Both the position numbers and the translations under genes were made by a program. The notes under the pieces were generated by a model that saw only the letters and a program-made list of their open reading frames with translations, had not been told where the DNA came from and did not search any database. Below are positions 26,423 to 36,256 of a DNA stretch of 45,614 bases, one piece after another (position 1 is the stretch's first letter; each line of letters starts with the position of its first letter). This stretch comes from Saprospiraceae bacterium (lineage in GTDB: Bacteria; Bacteroidota; Bacteroidia; Chitinophagales; Saprospiraceae), in contig JAJCYI010000105.1 in NCBI GenBank assembly GCA_029263015.1, positions 1 through 45,614 of the forward strand, written 5' to 3'.

Positions 26423-27747
26423 TATCCATATTTCCGCATGGTATAGCCGAATCGTTTTGTAATAACCACCCCTGTCTTTTTCAAAAACTGCATTGGTAAT
26501 TCTCCTCCGGTAAAAATGTAAACTAAGTCATTTTCCAAAATTTCCAGTTTATCTTCCCCAATTTTTAGTCTTACATTTTCTTTTTCGATTTTGACTAAAT
26601 TTGAATTGTAAACCACTTTCAGCTTGTCCATTCCAATGGCATAGTTGAGACGTTCCTTATTTTTATTTTTTATTCGCCATAAATTGTCCTTACGGTAAGA
26701 GAGTATAACCTCGTTCTGATCGGCCAGTGATATAGCTGCTTCCACCGCTGAGTCTCCACCACCAACAATGATTATTTTTTTACCGGAAACCAGTTCCGGC
26801 TCCAATAACCGATAGGCCACTTTTCCCAATTGTTCACCAAGAATACCCAGTTTTTTGGGGCTGCCCCTGCGTCCTATAGCCAACAACACTGTTTGGGTTT
26901 TTACCTCTTCTCCACCATTGATGCTGACGGTGAAACCATTGCCATCGGGCCGAATACTGTCCACCTTGGTATGTTCTTGAATATCGATATCGTTTTTGGA
27001 CAAAATGGCATACCACAAATCAAGAAGTTCTGTCTTTGAAGTACCGAACAACTTTGTTTTTCCATGCAGAGGCAAATTCATCGGCGCAGTCATTACTATT
27101 TTTGAGCGGGGAAAATTGAATACAGAGCCACCCAGTGTGTCTTGCTCCAAGGTTAGGAAATTCAAACCTAACTTTTTGGCCATTAGTGAAGCCGAAATGC
27201 CTGCGGGGCCAGCACCGACGATTATGAGATCATATTCAGTTTTTCCTTTTTCCAGACCTGATTTCACGATGTTTTCCACTGCCATTTGGCCTTGCTCTAC
27301 ACTGTTTTTTATAAGGCCCATGCCACCGAGTTCTCCAGCAATATATATCCCCTGTATGTTGGATTCGTAATTTTCATTGATATGTGGCAGATCCGCTCCC
27401 CGTTTTTCTGTACCAATCACCAACGAGATGGCCTCTACCGGACAACCGTGGAAACAAGCGCCATGTCCCATGCAATTGGAAGCTTCAATCAAAGTGCCAC
27501 CACCATCTAAAATACCGAGGATGTCCTGCTCTGGGCAAGCCTTTACACAGGCAGCTGATTTGATGCAAGAATTCAAGTCAATGCGGGGGTGCAGCGACAC
27601 GGGTTCGTGCAGCCCATCTTCTTTGGCACGGGCAATTTTCGCTTCGACTATTTTAGAGGCCTCTTTTTGTCTTTTTAAATAATAATAAACCACCCATACG
27701 CTAAATAGCAGTACCGCAGAATAGATAATTATTTGTTCAAGTAGCAT
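26422..27747 (-). CDS. Membrane-anchored ferredoxin-domain FAD/NAD(P) oxidoreductase
   Basis: I chose the ATG at 27747 (MLLEQIIIYSAVLLFSVWVV) because the membrane helix then starts at once; ten more residues are open upstream to 27777. The roughly 441-residue product has an N-terminal membrane helix, a two-cluster ferredoxin-like domain (CIKSAACVKACP and CMGHGACFHGCP), then an FAD Rossmann motif (LIIVGAGPAGISASL) and an NAD(P) motif (IIIVGGGDSAVEAAI). In each cluster motif the second of the usual CxxCxxC cysteines is Ser or His, which may be family-typical or may mean unusual ligation. There is no CxxC redox pair in the flavin part. An electron-transfer role is likely but the partner is unknown. 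Its stop codon overlaps the end of repeat P3 copy 2. Confidence 0.8.
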   Translation of the reverse strand: MLLEQIIIYSAVLLFSVWVVYYYLKRQKEASKIVEAKIARAKEDGLHEPVSLHPRIDLNSCIKSAACVKACPEQDILGILDGGGTLIEASNCMGHGACFHGCPVEAISLVIGTEKRGADLPHINENYESNIQGIYIAGELGGMGLIKNSVEQGQMAVENIVKSGLEKGKTEYDLIIVGAGPAGISASLMAKKLGLNFLTLEQDTLGGSVFNFPRSKIVMTAPMNLPLHGKTKLFGTSKTELLDLWYAILSKNDIDIQEHTKVDSIRPDGNGFTVSINGGEEVKTQTVLLAIGRRGSPKKLGILGEQLGKVAYRLLEPELVSGKKIIIVGGGDSAVEAAISLADQNEVILSYRKDNLWRIKNKNKERLNYAIGMDKLKVVYNSNLVKIEKENVRLKIGEDKLEILENDLVYIFTGGELPMQFLKKTGVVITKRFGYTMRKYG

Positions 27748-28132
27748 ATTCAAATAGGTGGAAAAGCAACTTTCCACGTCAATAATGATTATCTTGATGC
27801 AAGATTAGAAATAAGCAAAACTCTGTCCCGAATGTAAAAGGTACTTAAAATTAGAACCTATCTAGGTAAGACCATATTTAAGGTTTCTGAATCGGGAAAA
27901 TGACACGCTGGTTGGGAAAATATACCTTTTATATCAAAATGCTTGTTGATTGTTATCTATAAATTCACTGTTTCAAAGAAAAATCCACTTCTCATATCTT
28001 TTTATCATTAAATTTGCTTGAGTATGCATCTCTTCTCATTCAGTGCTTTATATTCCATATTGAAACCATTCTTTTCCCCAATATTTATCTATAGGAATAT
28101 CTTTGTTTGAGGCTTATTAATGAAAGCGAATT
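27748..28132. other. Divergent promoter region
   Basis: This 385-bp spacer lies between the oxidoreductase (minus) and the YceI gene (plus). A TATCTTTG word at 28098-28105 fits the Bacteroidota -7 consensus TAnnTTTG and lies 28 bp before the YceI start, but no good -33 TTTG is at the right distance. No gene is visible. Confidence 0.4.
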
Positions 28133-28690
28133 ATGCTCAGAATTTACCTGACATTTGTTTGTATTTTTTCTTCTTGGTACGTTATGTCCCAAGATTTGTC
28201 TCCATATATTACAGAAAATGGTACTGTTCATTTTAGTTCCGATGCTCCCCTAGAGTTTATTAAAGCCACCTCGAACGAACTACATGGAGTTATTGATCCC
28301 GTTAAAAACATTTTCTGCTTCCACCTTGAAATCGTTAGTTTTAAGGGCTTTAACAGTCTTGAACAACAGGTTCATTTCAATGAAAATCATATGGAAAGTG
28401 ACCATTTTCAAATTGCTTTTTTTTCTGGCAAAATCATCGAAGATGTAGACTTGACTGAAGATGGTCTATATTTCATCAGGGCCAAAGGCAAATTGGAAAT
28501 ACATGGCGTAAAACAGGAACGTATCATCAAAGGCACCGTCGAGGTGGTGGACAGTAAAATCCATGTTCGTACCCGTTTTACTGTTTTGCCGGAAGAGTAT
28601 GACATCCGGTTGCCCAGGATTGTCTATCAAAAAATTGCCAAGGAGATTGTTGTCGAGATTAATGCAGAACTCATAAGGCCTAGACTATGA
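28133..28690 (+). CDS. YceI-like exported lipocalin-fold protein
   Basis: The 185-residue product has a signal peptide (to about residue 19, MSQ) and the YceI pattern: HFSSDAPLEFIKATSNELHG near the start, ENHMESDHFQIAFFSG (the characteristic MxSxHF-type helix), then GLYFIRAKGKLEIHGVKQER and FTVLPEEYDIRLP. YceI proteins bind isoprenoid-like ligands in a beta-barrel. Its stop codon overlaps the kinase start by 4 bases (ATGA), so the two are probably one transcript. Confidence 0.85.
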   Translation: MLRIYLTFVCIFSSWYVMSQDLSPYITENGTVHFSSDAPLEFIKATSNELHGVIDPVKNIFCFHLEIVSFKGFNSLEQQVHFNENHMESDHFQIAFFSGKIIEDVDLTEDGLYFIRAKGKLEIHGVKQERIIKGTVEVVDSKIHVRTRFTVLPEEYDIRLPRIVYQKIAKEIVVEINAELIRPRL

Positions 28691-31572
28691 GGGAACTTAT
28701 CCATATATCACTATTTCTCTTTTTGGTGGGTGTGGCCAATGCACAAATGCCTTTCCTCAAAATTCACAAACTGGTCGAACCCTACCACCAAGCCAAAATA
28801 GAACTGGTTTACGAAGACCAAAACAGTGCCCTATGGTTTGGTACTTCAGAAGGACTTTTCCTTTACGACGGTATTGAATTCCAGCCTTTCTTAAAGGAAG
28901 ATACTACCAGCAATCATGTACGATCCATTTTTCGAGATAACCAAAACCGACTATGGATTGGCTACAATGATGGCACCATCTATCATCTCAAAAAGCAAAA
29001 ACTACAGCAATGGCAACCACCAGGGGGAGAGCCCCTTCAAGTACCTGTTAACGGATTTGCAGAGGATGAAACAGGGAATATCTTGATTTCAACTTATGGA
29101 GAGGGCGTTTATTTTTTTGATGGAGATAGTTTTCTCAATTTCAATAGCGAAGATGGATTGCTGAGCAATGATATCTATGTGATGATTATAAGCGCATCAG
29201 GGAGTATCTGGTTAGGCACAGACCGTGGAATATCTACCTGTTCATTTACTGATAATAAAAATTCCATCAAAAATTATACTACTGAAGATGGGTTGCCCGA
29301 TGACATTGTTCAAGCTATCCTGCCCAACAGAGATGGTAAATTATGGATTGGTACATACGATGGCGGGGTCTGCCTTTTTGACCCAAAAGAAAAAACATTT
29401 ACTTATCCCTTACCTGACCAAGCCTTAGGGGTTGTGAACTGTCTTGAATTATTTGAGGGCACAGATTTATGGATTGGAACTTTGGGCAATGGTGTTTGGC
29501 GATACTCTCTGCTGCAGGGAGACCTCTACCCCTTGCCTAGTCTCGAAAATGCAAAAGTGAAAGACCTCCACCGGGATATAGAAGGAAACATTTGGATGGT
29601 AACAAATACTCACGGTATTTGCAGCGCAAATCGGCAGTTCGAGTCTATTCCAACCGATTTTGATAATGTTCAGTCAGTATTGAGCGACGCAAGTAACTTA
29701 TTGTGGATTGGTACTCCGAACGGTTTGTTTACCCACCATCTGGACAACAAGGGCAATAGTAGTTTTCAAGAACATTTGCCATTGTTGAAGTTGAACACCA
29801 TTAGCCTGTTTGAGGATAAGTACAATAATATTTGGATAGGTACTTATGGACAAGGGCTGTTTATTTACCAACCAAATACAGGAACTGTTCGCCACCTTTC
29901 AAAGGAGAATGGATTGGGAGATGGAAATATCTTTTCTATTGATGGAATCAATAACCACATTTGGGTGGGCACTTTGGGTGGCGTAACGGAAATCAAGTAC
30001 GATGAAGACATTCTAAAGGGAGGGGAGTTGGATTTCCGTATTATTGATCAAAAAGATGGCCTCGGCACAAATTTCATCTACAAAGTTTTCGTCGATAGCC
30101 AAGGGCATGTCTGGATCGGCACAGATGGTAAAGGAATCAGTGTATTAGAAAATGGAGAAGTGAAAAATTATCCTATAAATTTCCATACCCACTCTGATGG
30201 ATATATTGATGAAGAATCTCGATTACATGCAGTATACTCAATCACTGAAGATAAAAATGGCCACATATGGCTGAGTACTGACAAGGCAGGTATTTTTGAA
30301 TTTGATGGTGCAAATTTCAATCACCTAACTGTTAAGGAAGGTATTCGTGATCTTGAAATCACAAGCCTTGCTACCGATGCCAACGGCCAAATCATCATAG
30401 TCCATCCTACTGGCCTCGATGTATTGACGCCCAATTCGAAACATTTAATTTATTATGATGATGAGGTGGGGGTTCAAGACCTCCATCCAAATATAAATGC
30501 TGTTTGTACTGATCATTTTGGCAACGTTTGGATCGGCGGGAAAAACACTATTATCAAATACACGGCACTTAAAGAAGACCTGGAAATCCATCCCCGTACC
30601 TTGTTAAACAATGTCTCCATTTTTCTTGAACCAATTGATTTTCATAACAATACAACATTCTCGCACCATCAAAACAATCTCGTTTTTAGCTATATGGGAA
30701 TTTGGTATACTGACCCCCAGACCGTAAAATACCGCTATCGTTTGTCCGGTTATGACTTAGATTGGATTGGCTCAAAAGACCGTCGGGCCACCTACTCCAA
30801 TTTACCTTCAGGCAAGTATACATTCGAAGTGACAAGTACTGAAAACGACGCTTGGCTAGATGAACCCATCGTCAGTTACAGTTTCAAAATCACGTTACCA
30901 ATTTGGAAACAATGGTGGTTAATCATGCTGTTGTTATTGTCTATTGCAGGAATGTTTTTATGGTATCAAAAAAACCGTGATAAGCGCATACAACTGGTAA
31001 ACCTTTTGGAAAAGGATAAAGTGGAGAGTCAGCTTGCCGCGTTGAAAGCCCAGATCAACCCCCATTTTCTTTTTAATAGCTTCAATACGCTCGTATCGGT
31101 GATCGAAGAAAATCCAAAACTTGCAGTTGAGTATGTAGAGAACCTTTCAGATTTCTACCGGAAAATCATGCAATTGCGTGACAGAGAAATAATTTCCATC
31201 CAGGAGGAAATCGAGTTAGTGAAAAACTATGCTTACTTGCTCAAGAAACGTTATGGAAATAATTTTAAAATGAATATAAGTCACAACGGCGAGCTTTTTT
31301 ACATCGTACCATTCACATTACAGATCTTGGTGGAAAACGCCGTGAAGCACAACATCATCTCGAAAAGAAAGCCGCTGATGGTCACCATCGCTATGGAGGA
31401 AGGCAAGTACATCATTGTGACGAATAATGTCCAGCCTAAATTGACCAAAGAAAAATCGACCCATTTCGGTCTCCAAAGCCTCACCAAACGCTATAAATTG
31501 CTGGGCAACAAAAAGGTGAAAGTGGAAGAGACGGGTGAAGAATTTAAAATCAGTATCCCCGTCATTGATTGA
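28687..31572 (+). CDS. Two-component regulator-propeller sensor with LytS-type histidine kinase domain
   Basis: The 961-residue product has a signal peptide and two seven-bladed propellers built from repeats such as SALWFGTSEGLFLYDG, LWIGYNDGTIYHL and NIWIGTYGQGLFIY (about 40-640). A Y_Y_Y domain follows (YRYRLSGYDLDWIG to about 760), then one membrane helix (WLIMLLLLSIAGMFLWY), a His-kinase dimerisation segment with the phosphorylation histidine in LKAQINPHFLFNSFNTL, and a divergent ATPase domain (FTLQILVENAVKHNIIS). This layout is common in Bacteroidota sensors of the LytS group, which signal to LytTR regulators such as the one downstream. Ligand unknown. It overlaps the YceI gene. Confidence 0.93.
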   Translation: MRELIHISLFLFLVGVANAQMPFLKIHKLVEPYHQAKIELVYEDQNSALWFGTSEGLFLYDGIEFQPFLKEDTTSNHVRSIFRDNQNRLWIGYNDGTIYHLKKQKLQQWQPPGGEPLQVPVNGFAEDETGNILISTYGEGVYFFDGDSFLNFNSEDGLLSNDIYVMIISASGSIWLGTDRGISTCSFTDNKNSIKNYTTEDGLPDDIVQAILPNRDGKLWIGTYDGGVCLFDPKEKTFTYPLPDQALGVVNCLELFEGTDLWIGTLGNGVWRYSLLQGDLYPLPSLENAKVKDLHRDIEGNIWMVTNTHGICSANRQFESIPTDFDNVQSVLSDASNLLWIGTPNGLFTHHLDNKGNSSFQEHLPLLKLNTISLFEDKYNNIWIGTYGQGLFIYQPNTGTVRHLSKENGLGDGNIFSIDGINNHIWVGTLGGVTEIKYDEDILKGGELDFRIIDQKDGLGTNFIYKVFVDSQGHVWIGTDGKGISVLENGEVKNYPINFHTHSDGYIDEESRLHAVYSITEDKNGHIWLSTDKAGIFEFDGANFNHLTVKEGIRDLEITSLATDANGQIIIVHPTGLDVLTPNSKHLIYYDDEVGVQDLHPNINAVCTDHFGNVWIGGKNTIIKYTALKEDLEIHPRTLLNNVSIFLEPIDFHNNTTFSHHQNNLVFSYMGIWYTDPQTVKYRYRLSGYDLDWIGSKDRRATYSNLPSGKYTFEVTSTENDAWLDEPIVSYSFKITLPIWKQWWLIMLLLLSIAGMFLWYQKNRDKRIQLVNLLEKDKVESQLAALKAQINPHFLFNSFNTLVSVIEENPKLAVEYVENLSDFYRKIMQLRDREIISIQEEIELVKNYAYLLKKRYGNNFKMNISHNGELFYIVPFTLQILVENAVKHNIISKRKPLMVTIAMEEGKYIIVTNNVQPKLTKEKSTHFGLQSLTKRYKLLGNKKVKVEETGEEFKISIPVID

Positions 31573-31584
31573 ACGTTTTTCTTC

Positions 31585-31610
31585 ATAAGGAACGGTGATA
31601 GAATAATTTG
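31585..31610. repeat. Family P3 fragment (one end only)
   Basis: ATAAGGAACGGTGATAGAAT is nearly identical to the right-hand end of P3 copy 1 read from the other strand. Its mate arm is missing here. Confidence 0.5.
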
Positions 31611-31639
31611 TAAATGCCAAATAAAACTTAACTGTAATT

Positions 31640-31800
31640 AGAGCTTGTCTATATTTTCATGATTGAGCGAAAGGGAGCAAATTTTGTTCTGGACGAGGCA
31701 AATTTTGCAGGCAGATGCGGGCAATCTACCGAAAAATTTAACAAAGTACAGGGTAAAATTTGCCGCTTGTAGTCAATTGATGGAAATATAGACAAGCTCT
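31640..31800. repeat. Family P2 imperfect palindrome between kinase and regulator
   Basis: AGAGCTTGTCTATATTTTCA at the left pairs with the right end at about 31780-31800; inner blocks GCAAATTTTG/CAAAATTTGC-type also match. The 161-bp unit ends 13 bases before the LytTR regulator start. Confidence 0.8.
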
Positions 31801-31813
31801 TAAATGGACTCTT

Positions 31814-32566
31814 ATGAAAATCTTGATTATTGAAGACGAAGTAGCTGCACTTAGCAGGCTGTCCAAGCTTTTAAATGAAATCGATCCTAACATTGAAATC
31901 ATCGATGATCTGGATAGTATTGAATCTACCGTCAACTGGTTTCAGCACAACCCTATGCCCGACTTGCTTTTTTTTGATATCCACCTGGCCGATGGGTCCA
32001 GTTTTGAAATATTTAAATATGTGGATATAGATAAGCCTATTATTTTCACTACCGCTTACGACGAATATGCCCTCGATGCCTTTAAAGTCAATGCTATTGA
32101 CTATCTCCTGAAACCCATTAAAAAACAGGACCTGGAAAAGGCTATAGAAAAGTATCGTCAATGGACAAAACCCACAACCTTTGATTATCAAAAACTGGCT
32201 GATGTCATGTCAGGAAATACGTCCGTCAAACGTTTCCTCATCCGAATCGGCCAAACGCTAAAGGTGGTTGATTTTATGGAGGTGGCGTATTTTTACACTA
32301 GCGATAAAATCACTTTTCTTGTAACCATGAAGGGCAGGCGTTTTCCAATTGACTACTCTCTGGAGCAACTTGACGAAATGGCCGACAGTCGTAAATTTTT
32401 TCGTATCAACCGCCAATTTATTATCAATATTGAGGCTGTAAGTGACATGTACACCTACTCTAAGTCAAGGGTCAAAATAACCTTAAACCCACCTTGTGAT
32501 ATGGATACGGTGGTCAGTACTGACCGATCCCCTCTTTTTAAGAAATGGTTGGTTGGTGAGGATTGA
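31814..32566 (+). CDS. LytTR-family response regulator
   Basis: The 250-residue product has a receiver domain (about 1-115) with IIEDEVAALSRL, the phosphoacceptor Asp in LLFFDIHLADGSS, TTAYDEYALDAF and LLKPIKKQD, and a LytTR DNA-binding domain (about 140-250) with RFLIRIGQTLKVVDFMEV and RKFFRINRQFIINIEAV. It is the expected partner of the upstream LytS-type kinase. A palindromic element lies between the two genes, so transcription may not be simply operonic. Confidence 0.93.
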   Translation: MKILIIEDEVAALSRLSKLLNEIDPNIEIIDDLDSIESTVNWFQHNPMPDLLFFDIHLADGSSFEIFKYVDIDKPIIFTTAYDEYALDAFKVNAIDYLLKPIKKQDLEKAIEKYRQWTKPTTFDYQKLADVMSGNTSVKRFLIRIGQTLKVVDFMEVAYFYTSDKITFLVTMKGRRFPIDYSLEQLDEMADSRKFFRINRQFIINIEAVSDMYTYSKSRVKITLNPPCDMDTVVSTDRSPLFKKWLVGED

Positions 32567-32691
32567 TTTGTCATTTGGAATTCCCGGTTCAGGGAATTCA
32601 GCATTGGTGAAGAAATAAAGTATTCTCCTTTTCCCGAACAAAAAAAATGGTTCGAATAAGATAAGAAACAATAGGTTTTTATCATGATGCC

Positions 32692-34248
32692 TCACCCACT
32701 CCACCCCTCCTTGTCCAAACTCCGATACTGTATAGCCTCCGCCAAATGTTCGATTTTTATATCCTTGCTGCCTGCCAGATCTGCACTTGTCCGCGCCACT
32801 TTCAGTATGCGGTCATAGGCACGGGCGGAGAGTTTTTGTACTTCCATTGCCTTTTTTAATAAAGCCGCTCCAGCCGTGTTCAACTGGCAGACCTCCCGCA
32901 CCATGCGGCTCGGCATCTGCGCATTGCAGGTTATTTCTTTGTATTTTTTGAAACGCCCTTCCTGCACACCCCTCGATTTCATGACATCGGCCATTATTTC
33001 TTTGCTCCCTCGTTTGGAAGGCTCATAATTGGAAAGCTGTGCATAACTGACCGGCGTCACTTCCACATGCAGATCGATGCGGTCGAGCAGAGGGCCTGAT
33101 ATTTTTGACAGGTACCTTTTTACCTGCGCTGGGCCGCACACACATTCTTTGTCAGGATGGTTGTAAAATCCACAAGGGCAGGGGTTCATGGATGCAATCA
33201 ACATAAAATTGGCAGGGTAGTCAATCGTCACTTTTGCCCTCGAAATAGTCACCCGCCGCTCCTCCATCGGCTGCCGCATTACTTCTAAAACTGAACGTTT
33301 GAATTCTGGGAGTTCATCTAAAAAAAGTACGCCGTTATGTGCCAAAGATATTTCCCCAGGCATTGGGTCGGAACCGCCGCCGACCAAAGCCACATCACTT
33401 ATCGTATGGTGAGGCGAGCGGAACGGGCGGTTGGAAATAAGCGAAGCATCTGTGGGAAGCATTCCCGACACAGAATGGATTTTGGTCGTTTCGAGCGCTT
33501 CAAACAAAGTCAACTGCGGCAAAATGGTGGGCATTCGTCGGGCGAGCATGGTTTTGCCCGCGCCTGGCGGACCTATCAATATGGCGTTATGCCCGCCCGC
33601 TGCAGCTATTTCGAGGGCACGTTTTACATTCTCCTGTCCTTTTACATCAGAAAAGTCAACTGAAAAAATCTCTTGCTGATCGGCAAACTCCTGACGGGTA
33701 TCCACTTTGACCGGTTCCAGTTCCTTTTTCCCAGTCAGGAATTCAACCGCCTCCAGCAGGTTTTCAACACCATATACATTAACGTTATTGACAATGGCTG
33801 CTTCCCGGGCATTTTGTTTTGGTAAAATGAGTCCCATAAATTTTTCGGCTCGTGATTGGATAGCCATCGGCAACGCTCCTTTGATAGGGCGTAACCCACC
33901 ATCCAAACTCAACTCACCCATTATGACATATTTATCCAAATTATCAGGCGGTATTTGCCGGGTAGCCGCCAAGACTCCAATAGCAATTGGCAGGTCGTAA
34001 GCTGAGCCTTCTTTCCTGATATCGGCTGGGGCGAGATTCATGGTCATTTTCAGTCGGATCATCTCGTAACTGCTATTGGTAATGGCGGCTTCTATTCGCT
34101 GGAAGCCTTCCCGTACAGCATTGTCAGGCAAACCGACCATATGGTAAAATGGCCCGTTCCCACTGTGCATTCCTCCAGCATTGACTTCTACGGTAATGGT
34201 TTGTGCATCTACGCCACGAACGGCACTTGCAAAGGTTTTTACTAACAT
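32692..34248 (-). CDS. comM: YifB/ComM-type Mg-chelatase-like AAA+ ATPase
   Basis: The 518-residue product is full length. It has the N-terminal ChlI-type domain (FASAVRGVDAQTITVEVNAG; NLAPADIRKEGSAYDLPIAI), AAA+ motifs Walker A IGPPGAGKTMLARR and Walker B-like VLFLDELPEFKRSVLE, a Cys-rich loop CPCGFYNHPDKECVCGP, and a C-terminal helical part (LSARAYDRILKVARTSADLA). ComM in other bacteria is a hexameric branch-migration helicase that helps integrate transformed DNA. Function here is by homology. Confidence 0.93.
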   Translation of the reverse strand: MLVKTFASAVRGVDAQTITVEVNAGGMHSGNGPFYHMVGLPDNAVREGFQRIEAAITNSSYEMIRLKMTMNLAPADIRKEGSAYDLPIAIGVLAATRQIPPDNLDKYVIMGELSLDGGLRPIKGALPMAIQSRAEKFMGLILPKQNAREAAIVNNVNVYGVENLLEAVEFLTGKKELEPVKVDTRQEFADQQEIFSVDFSDVKGQENVKRALEIAAAGGHNAILIGPPGAGKTMLARRMPTILPQLTLFEALETTKIHSVSGMLPTDASLISNRPFRSPHHTISDVALVGGGSDPMPGEISLAHNGVLFLDELPEFKRSVLEVMRQPMEERRVTISRAKVTIDYPANFMLIASMNPCPCGFYNHPDKECVCGPAQVKRYLSKISGPLLDRIDLHVEVTPVSYAQLSNYEPSKRGSKEIMADVMKSRGVQEGRFKKYKEITCNAQMPSRMVREVCQLNTAGAALLKKAMEVQKLSARAYDRILKVARTSADLAGSKDIKIEHLAEAIQYRSLDKEGWSG

Positions 34249-34325
34249 AGGGTGTTTGGTTTTTTAAAAATATAAGCTATTATCGCTTGACCGTTTGTAA
34301 AAGTCAAAAAACGAAAAGCCTTGGG

Positions 34326-35006
34326 TTAATCAAATAAAGTAGGAGGCTCCGGCACTTCATAATGTAGTTCAGGAGAGTTGTTCCCGACCGAATTGACAAG
34401 TTCTGATACTCGGTGCATTCCAAGGGTTCCATCAGGTGGCGTTTTCAATATAGCCAAAATTTCATACAGGTCCTCTGATTGCAACCAGGCTTGTTGCTCT
34501 TCTTTAGTATGCAAAATAACAGGCATCCGAGTATGGATGCCCGACATTTCAAAATTAGGTGGAGTGGTGATAATAGAAAAAGTTTTCAACCCATAATCAC
34601 CCTTGTACCAGATGTCCCACACCCCAGCGAACATGAGCAAACCACCATCCTTTGGAAAAATACGGTAAGGTATTTTTCTTGTCCCTTCTCTTTTCCATTC
34701 GTAAAAACTATCAGCAGGCACAAAGCAACGGCGCTTTCGGATGGGAATTCGGAAAGACGGCTTGGTCTCTATTCCTTCTTTTCTGGAGTTGATGAGCCGA
34801 CCATTGTTTTTTCCATCGTTCGACCAATGAGGCACCAAGCCCCAAGTAATGTATTGCAGGCGTTCCGGTTGGTCGTTGGTCACCACATAAGTATGCTGGG
34901 TTGGCGCAATATTGTAGCTCACCCGCAATGCTTCCACCGTTTCAACAAAAGGAAGTTGTTGCTGTAATTTTTCTTTAGAAGTTGCCAATGAAAAACGTCC
35001 GCACAT
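34326..35006 (-). CDS. HMCES/YedK-type SOS response-associated peptidase
   Basis: The 226-residue product starts MCGRFSLA; the Cys2 that becomes N-terminal after Met removal is the residue that crosslinks to abasic sites in single-stranded DNA. Other family residues are the Asn in VSYNIAPTQHTYVV, FVPADSFYEWKREG (Glu) and IHTRMPVILHTKEE (His). The protein shields abasic sites at replication forks. Six copies of a heptamer lie immediately upstream of the start (35013-35054). Length is normal. Confidence 0.93.
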   Translation of the reverse strand: MCGRFSLATSKEKLQQQLPFVETVEALRVSYNIAPTQHTYVVTNDQPERLQYITWGLVPHWSNDGKNNGRLINSRKEGIETKPSFRIPIRKRRCFVPADSFYEWKREGTRKIPYRIFPKDGGLLMFAGVWDIWYKGDYGLKTFSIITTPPNFEMSGIHTRMPVILHTKEEQQAWLQSEDLYEILAILKTPPDGTLGMHRVSELVNSVGNNSPELHYEVPEPPTLFD

Positions 35007-35012
35007 ATGCCT

Positions 35013-35058
<46 letters not shown>

Positions 35059-35813
35059 GCAAAAGTGGCGCAATAGTATTTGGATACTTTTTACATTTTA
35101 CATTCTACTTTTTACTTGTTTACCAGTTTGAAACGAATAGTTGGTATTATAAATAATCCACATATAAAATGGGCAATCCAACACCAATCCACAACATAAG
35201 GACTTTCTTCCACAACAAAAAAATAGTGTGTTAAAACAATCCGTTTTTTACGTTTTCAACACCACTCTTTTTGAAATTTCATAAAGGTATAAAAGCCAAG
35301 GATTTACCAAAATCTACTTTCCACAGAACTTGTGGGTAACCCTGTGGATCAACCACTATATTTTAAACACTCATCAACGCACATCGTGTACCTATAAATT
35401 TTTCAGGGACACACGAAACCCATTCTGTGTGTAAACCACCACCCTTATGCACAATGGCAACCTAGTTTTGAAATTCAACATGGGAAGTATTTTTCACCAT
35501 GAATGGTTACCAACAAGCTGTGAGGAAGTTTATAAATGATTGATTTTAAATTCATTTAGGCGTTGGTAACATGTGGATGGATACATTGAAAATATTAGGA
35601 ACACAAACTGGAAATATAAAAGCAGTTTTTCCCAACAAACTAACACCCCTAATAATAAGAGAGGAAAAATTATTTTATAAAAAAACTAGTAATATTATTA
35701 GTAAGGCTTGGTGTGCATCGATGACACAAAACAATTTAGTTTTGCCCTATTCAAGATGAACTCAATATTTAACGTGAAATATGGATTAGGCTTTTTAAGT
35801 GATTCCGTCTTTG

Positions 35814-35989
35814 ATTTCCGAAATTTTAGCTACTTTGAAAGAAGGCCGTTCCCAAAGCAGGGGCATTTCCCACAAGCAATTTCGGAAATCTTTCAGGGAA
35901 ACAGGCGTGGATATTTCCGAAATTCGCCCTGAACCGGCTGTGTGTGTCAGACCCAAGCTTTGCCCTGTATGCGCTGAAATTTCGGAAAT
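35814..35989. repeat. Four alternating copies of ATTTCCGAAAT / ATTTCGGAAAT
   Basis: Copies lie at 35814-35824 (+), 35879-35889 (-), 35913-35923 (+) and 35979-35989 (-), so neighbours form inverted pairs. Confidence 0.75.
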
Positions 35990-36162
35990 CAGCCCTAATG
36001 CAAAATCGAACCTACCAATAATACTGATTATCAAGTGGTTATGATGATTTTAATGAATCTTAAAAATCCACCTCCTTTGGTGGTGGTTATGTTCTTTTGG
36101 CTTTGCCTGAATAAAATTTATGTATAAGTTTCTGTCAGAAAAGCTGTTTAGAGCAAGTTAGA

Positions 36163-36194
36163 TTTGAGATGCCCCCTATAGGGGGCATCTCAAA
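36163..36194. terminator. Perfect 32-bp palindrome (hairpin)
   Basis: TTTGAGATGCCCCCTA is directly followed by its exact complement. A second hairpin, CCACCTTCT-C-AGAAGGTGG, follows at 36196-36214, and a related CCACC/GGTGG hairpin precedes at about 36069. They lie 40-95 bases before the heme A synthase start; terminator or regulatory use is inference. Confidence 0.6.
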
Positions 36195-36256
36195 GCCACC
36201 TTCTCAGAAGGTGGATATTTACTTCACGTTATTTACATCTTCGATAAACGTATTTT

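Noticed and set aside
35795-36044. Short frames on both strands with repeated ISEIS-like words
   Set aside because: The repetition comes from the alternating 11-mer palindrome, which reads similarly on both strands; there is no start context or family match.
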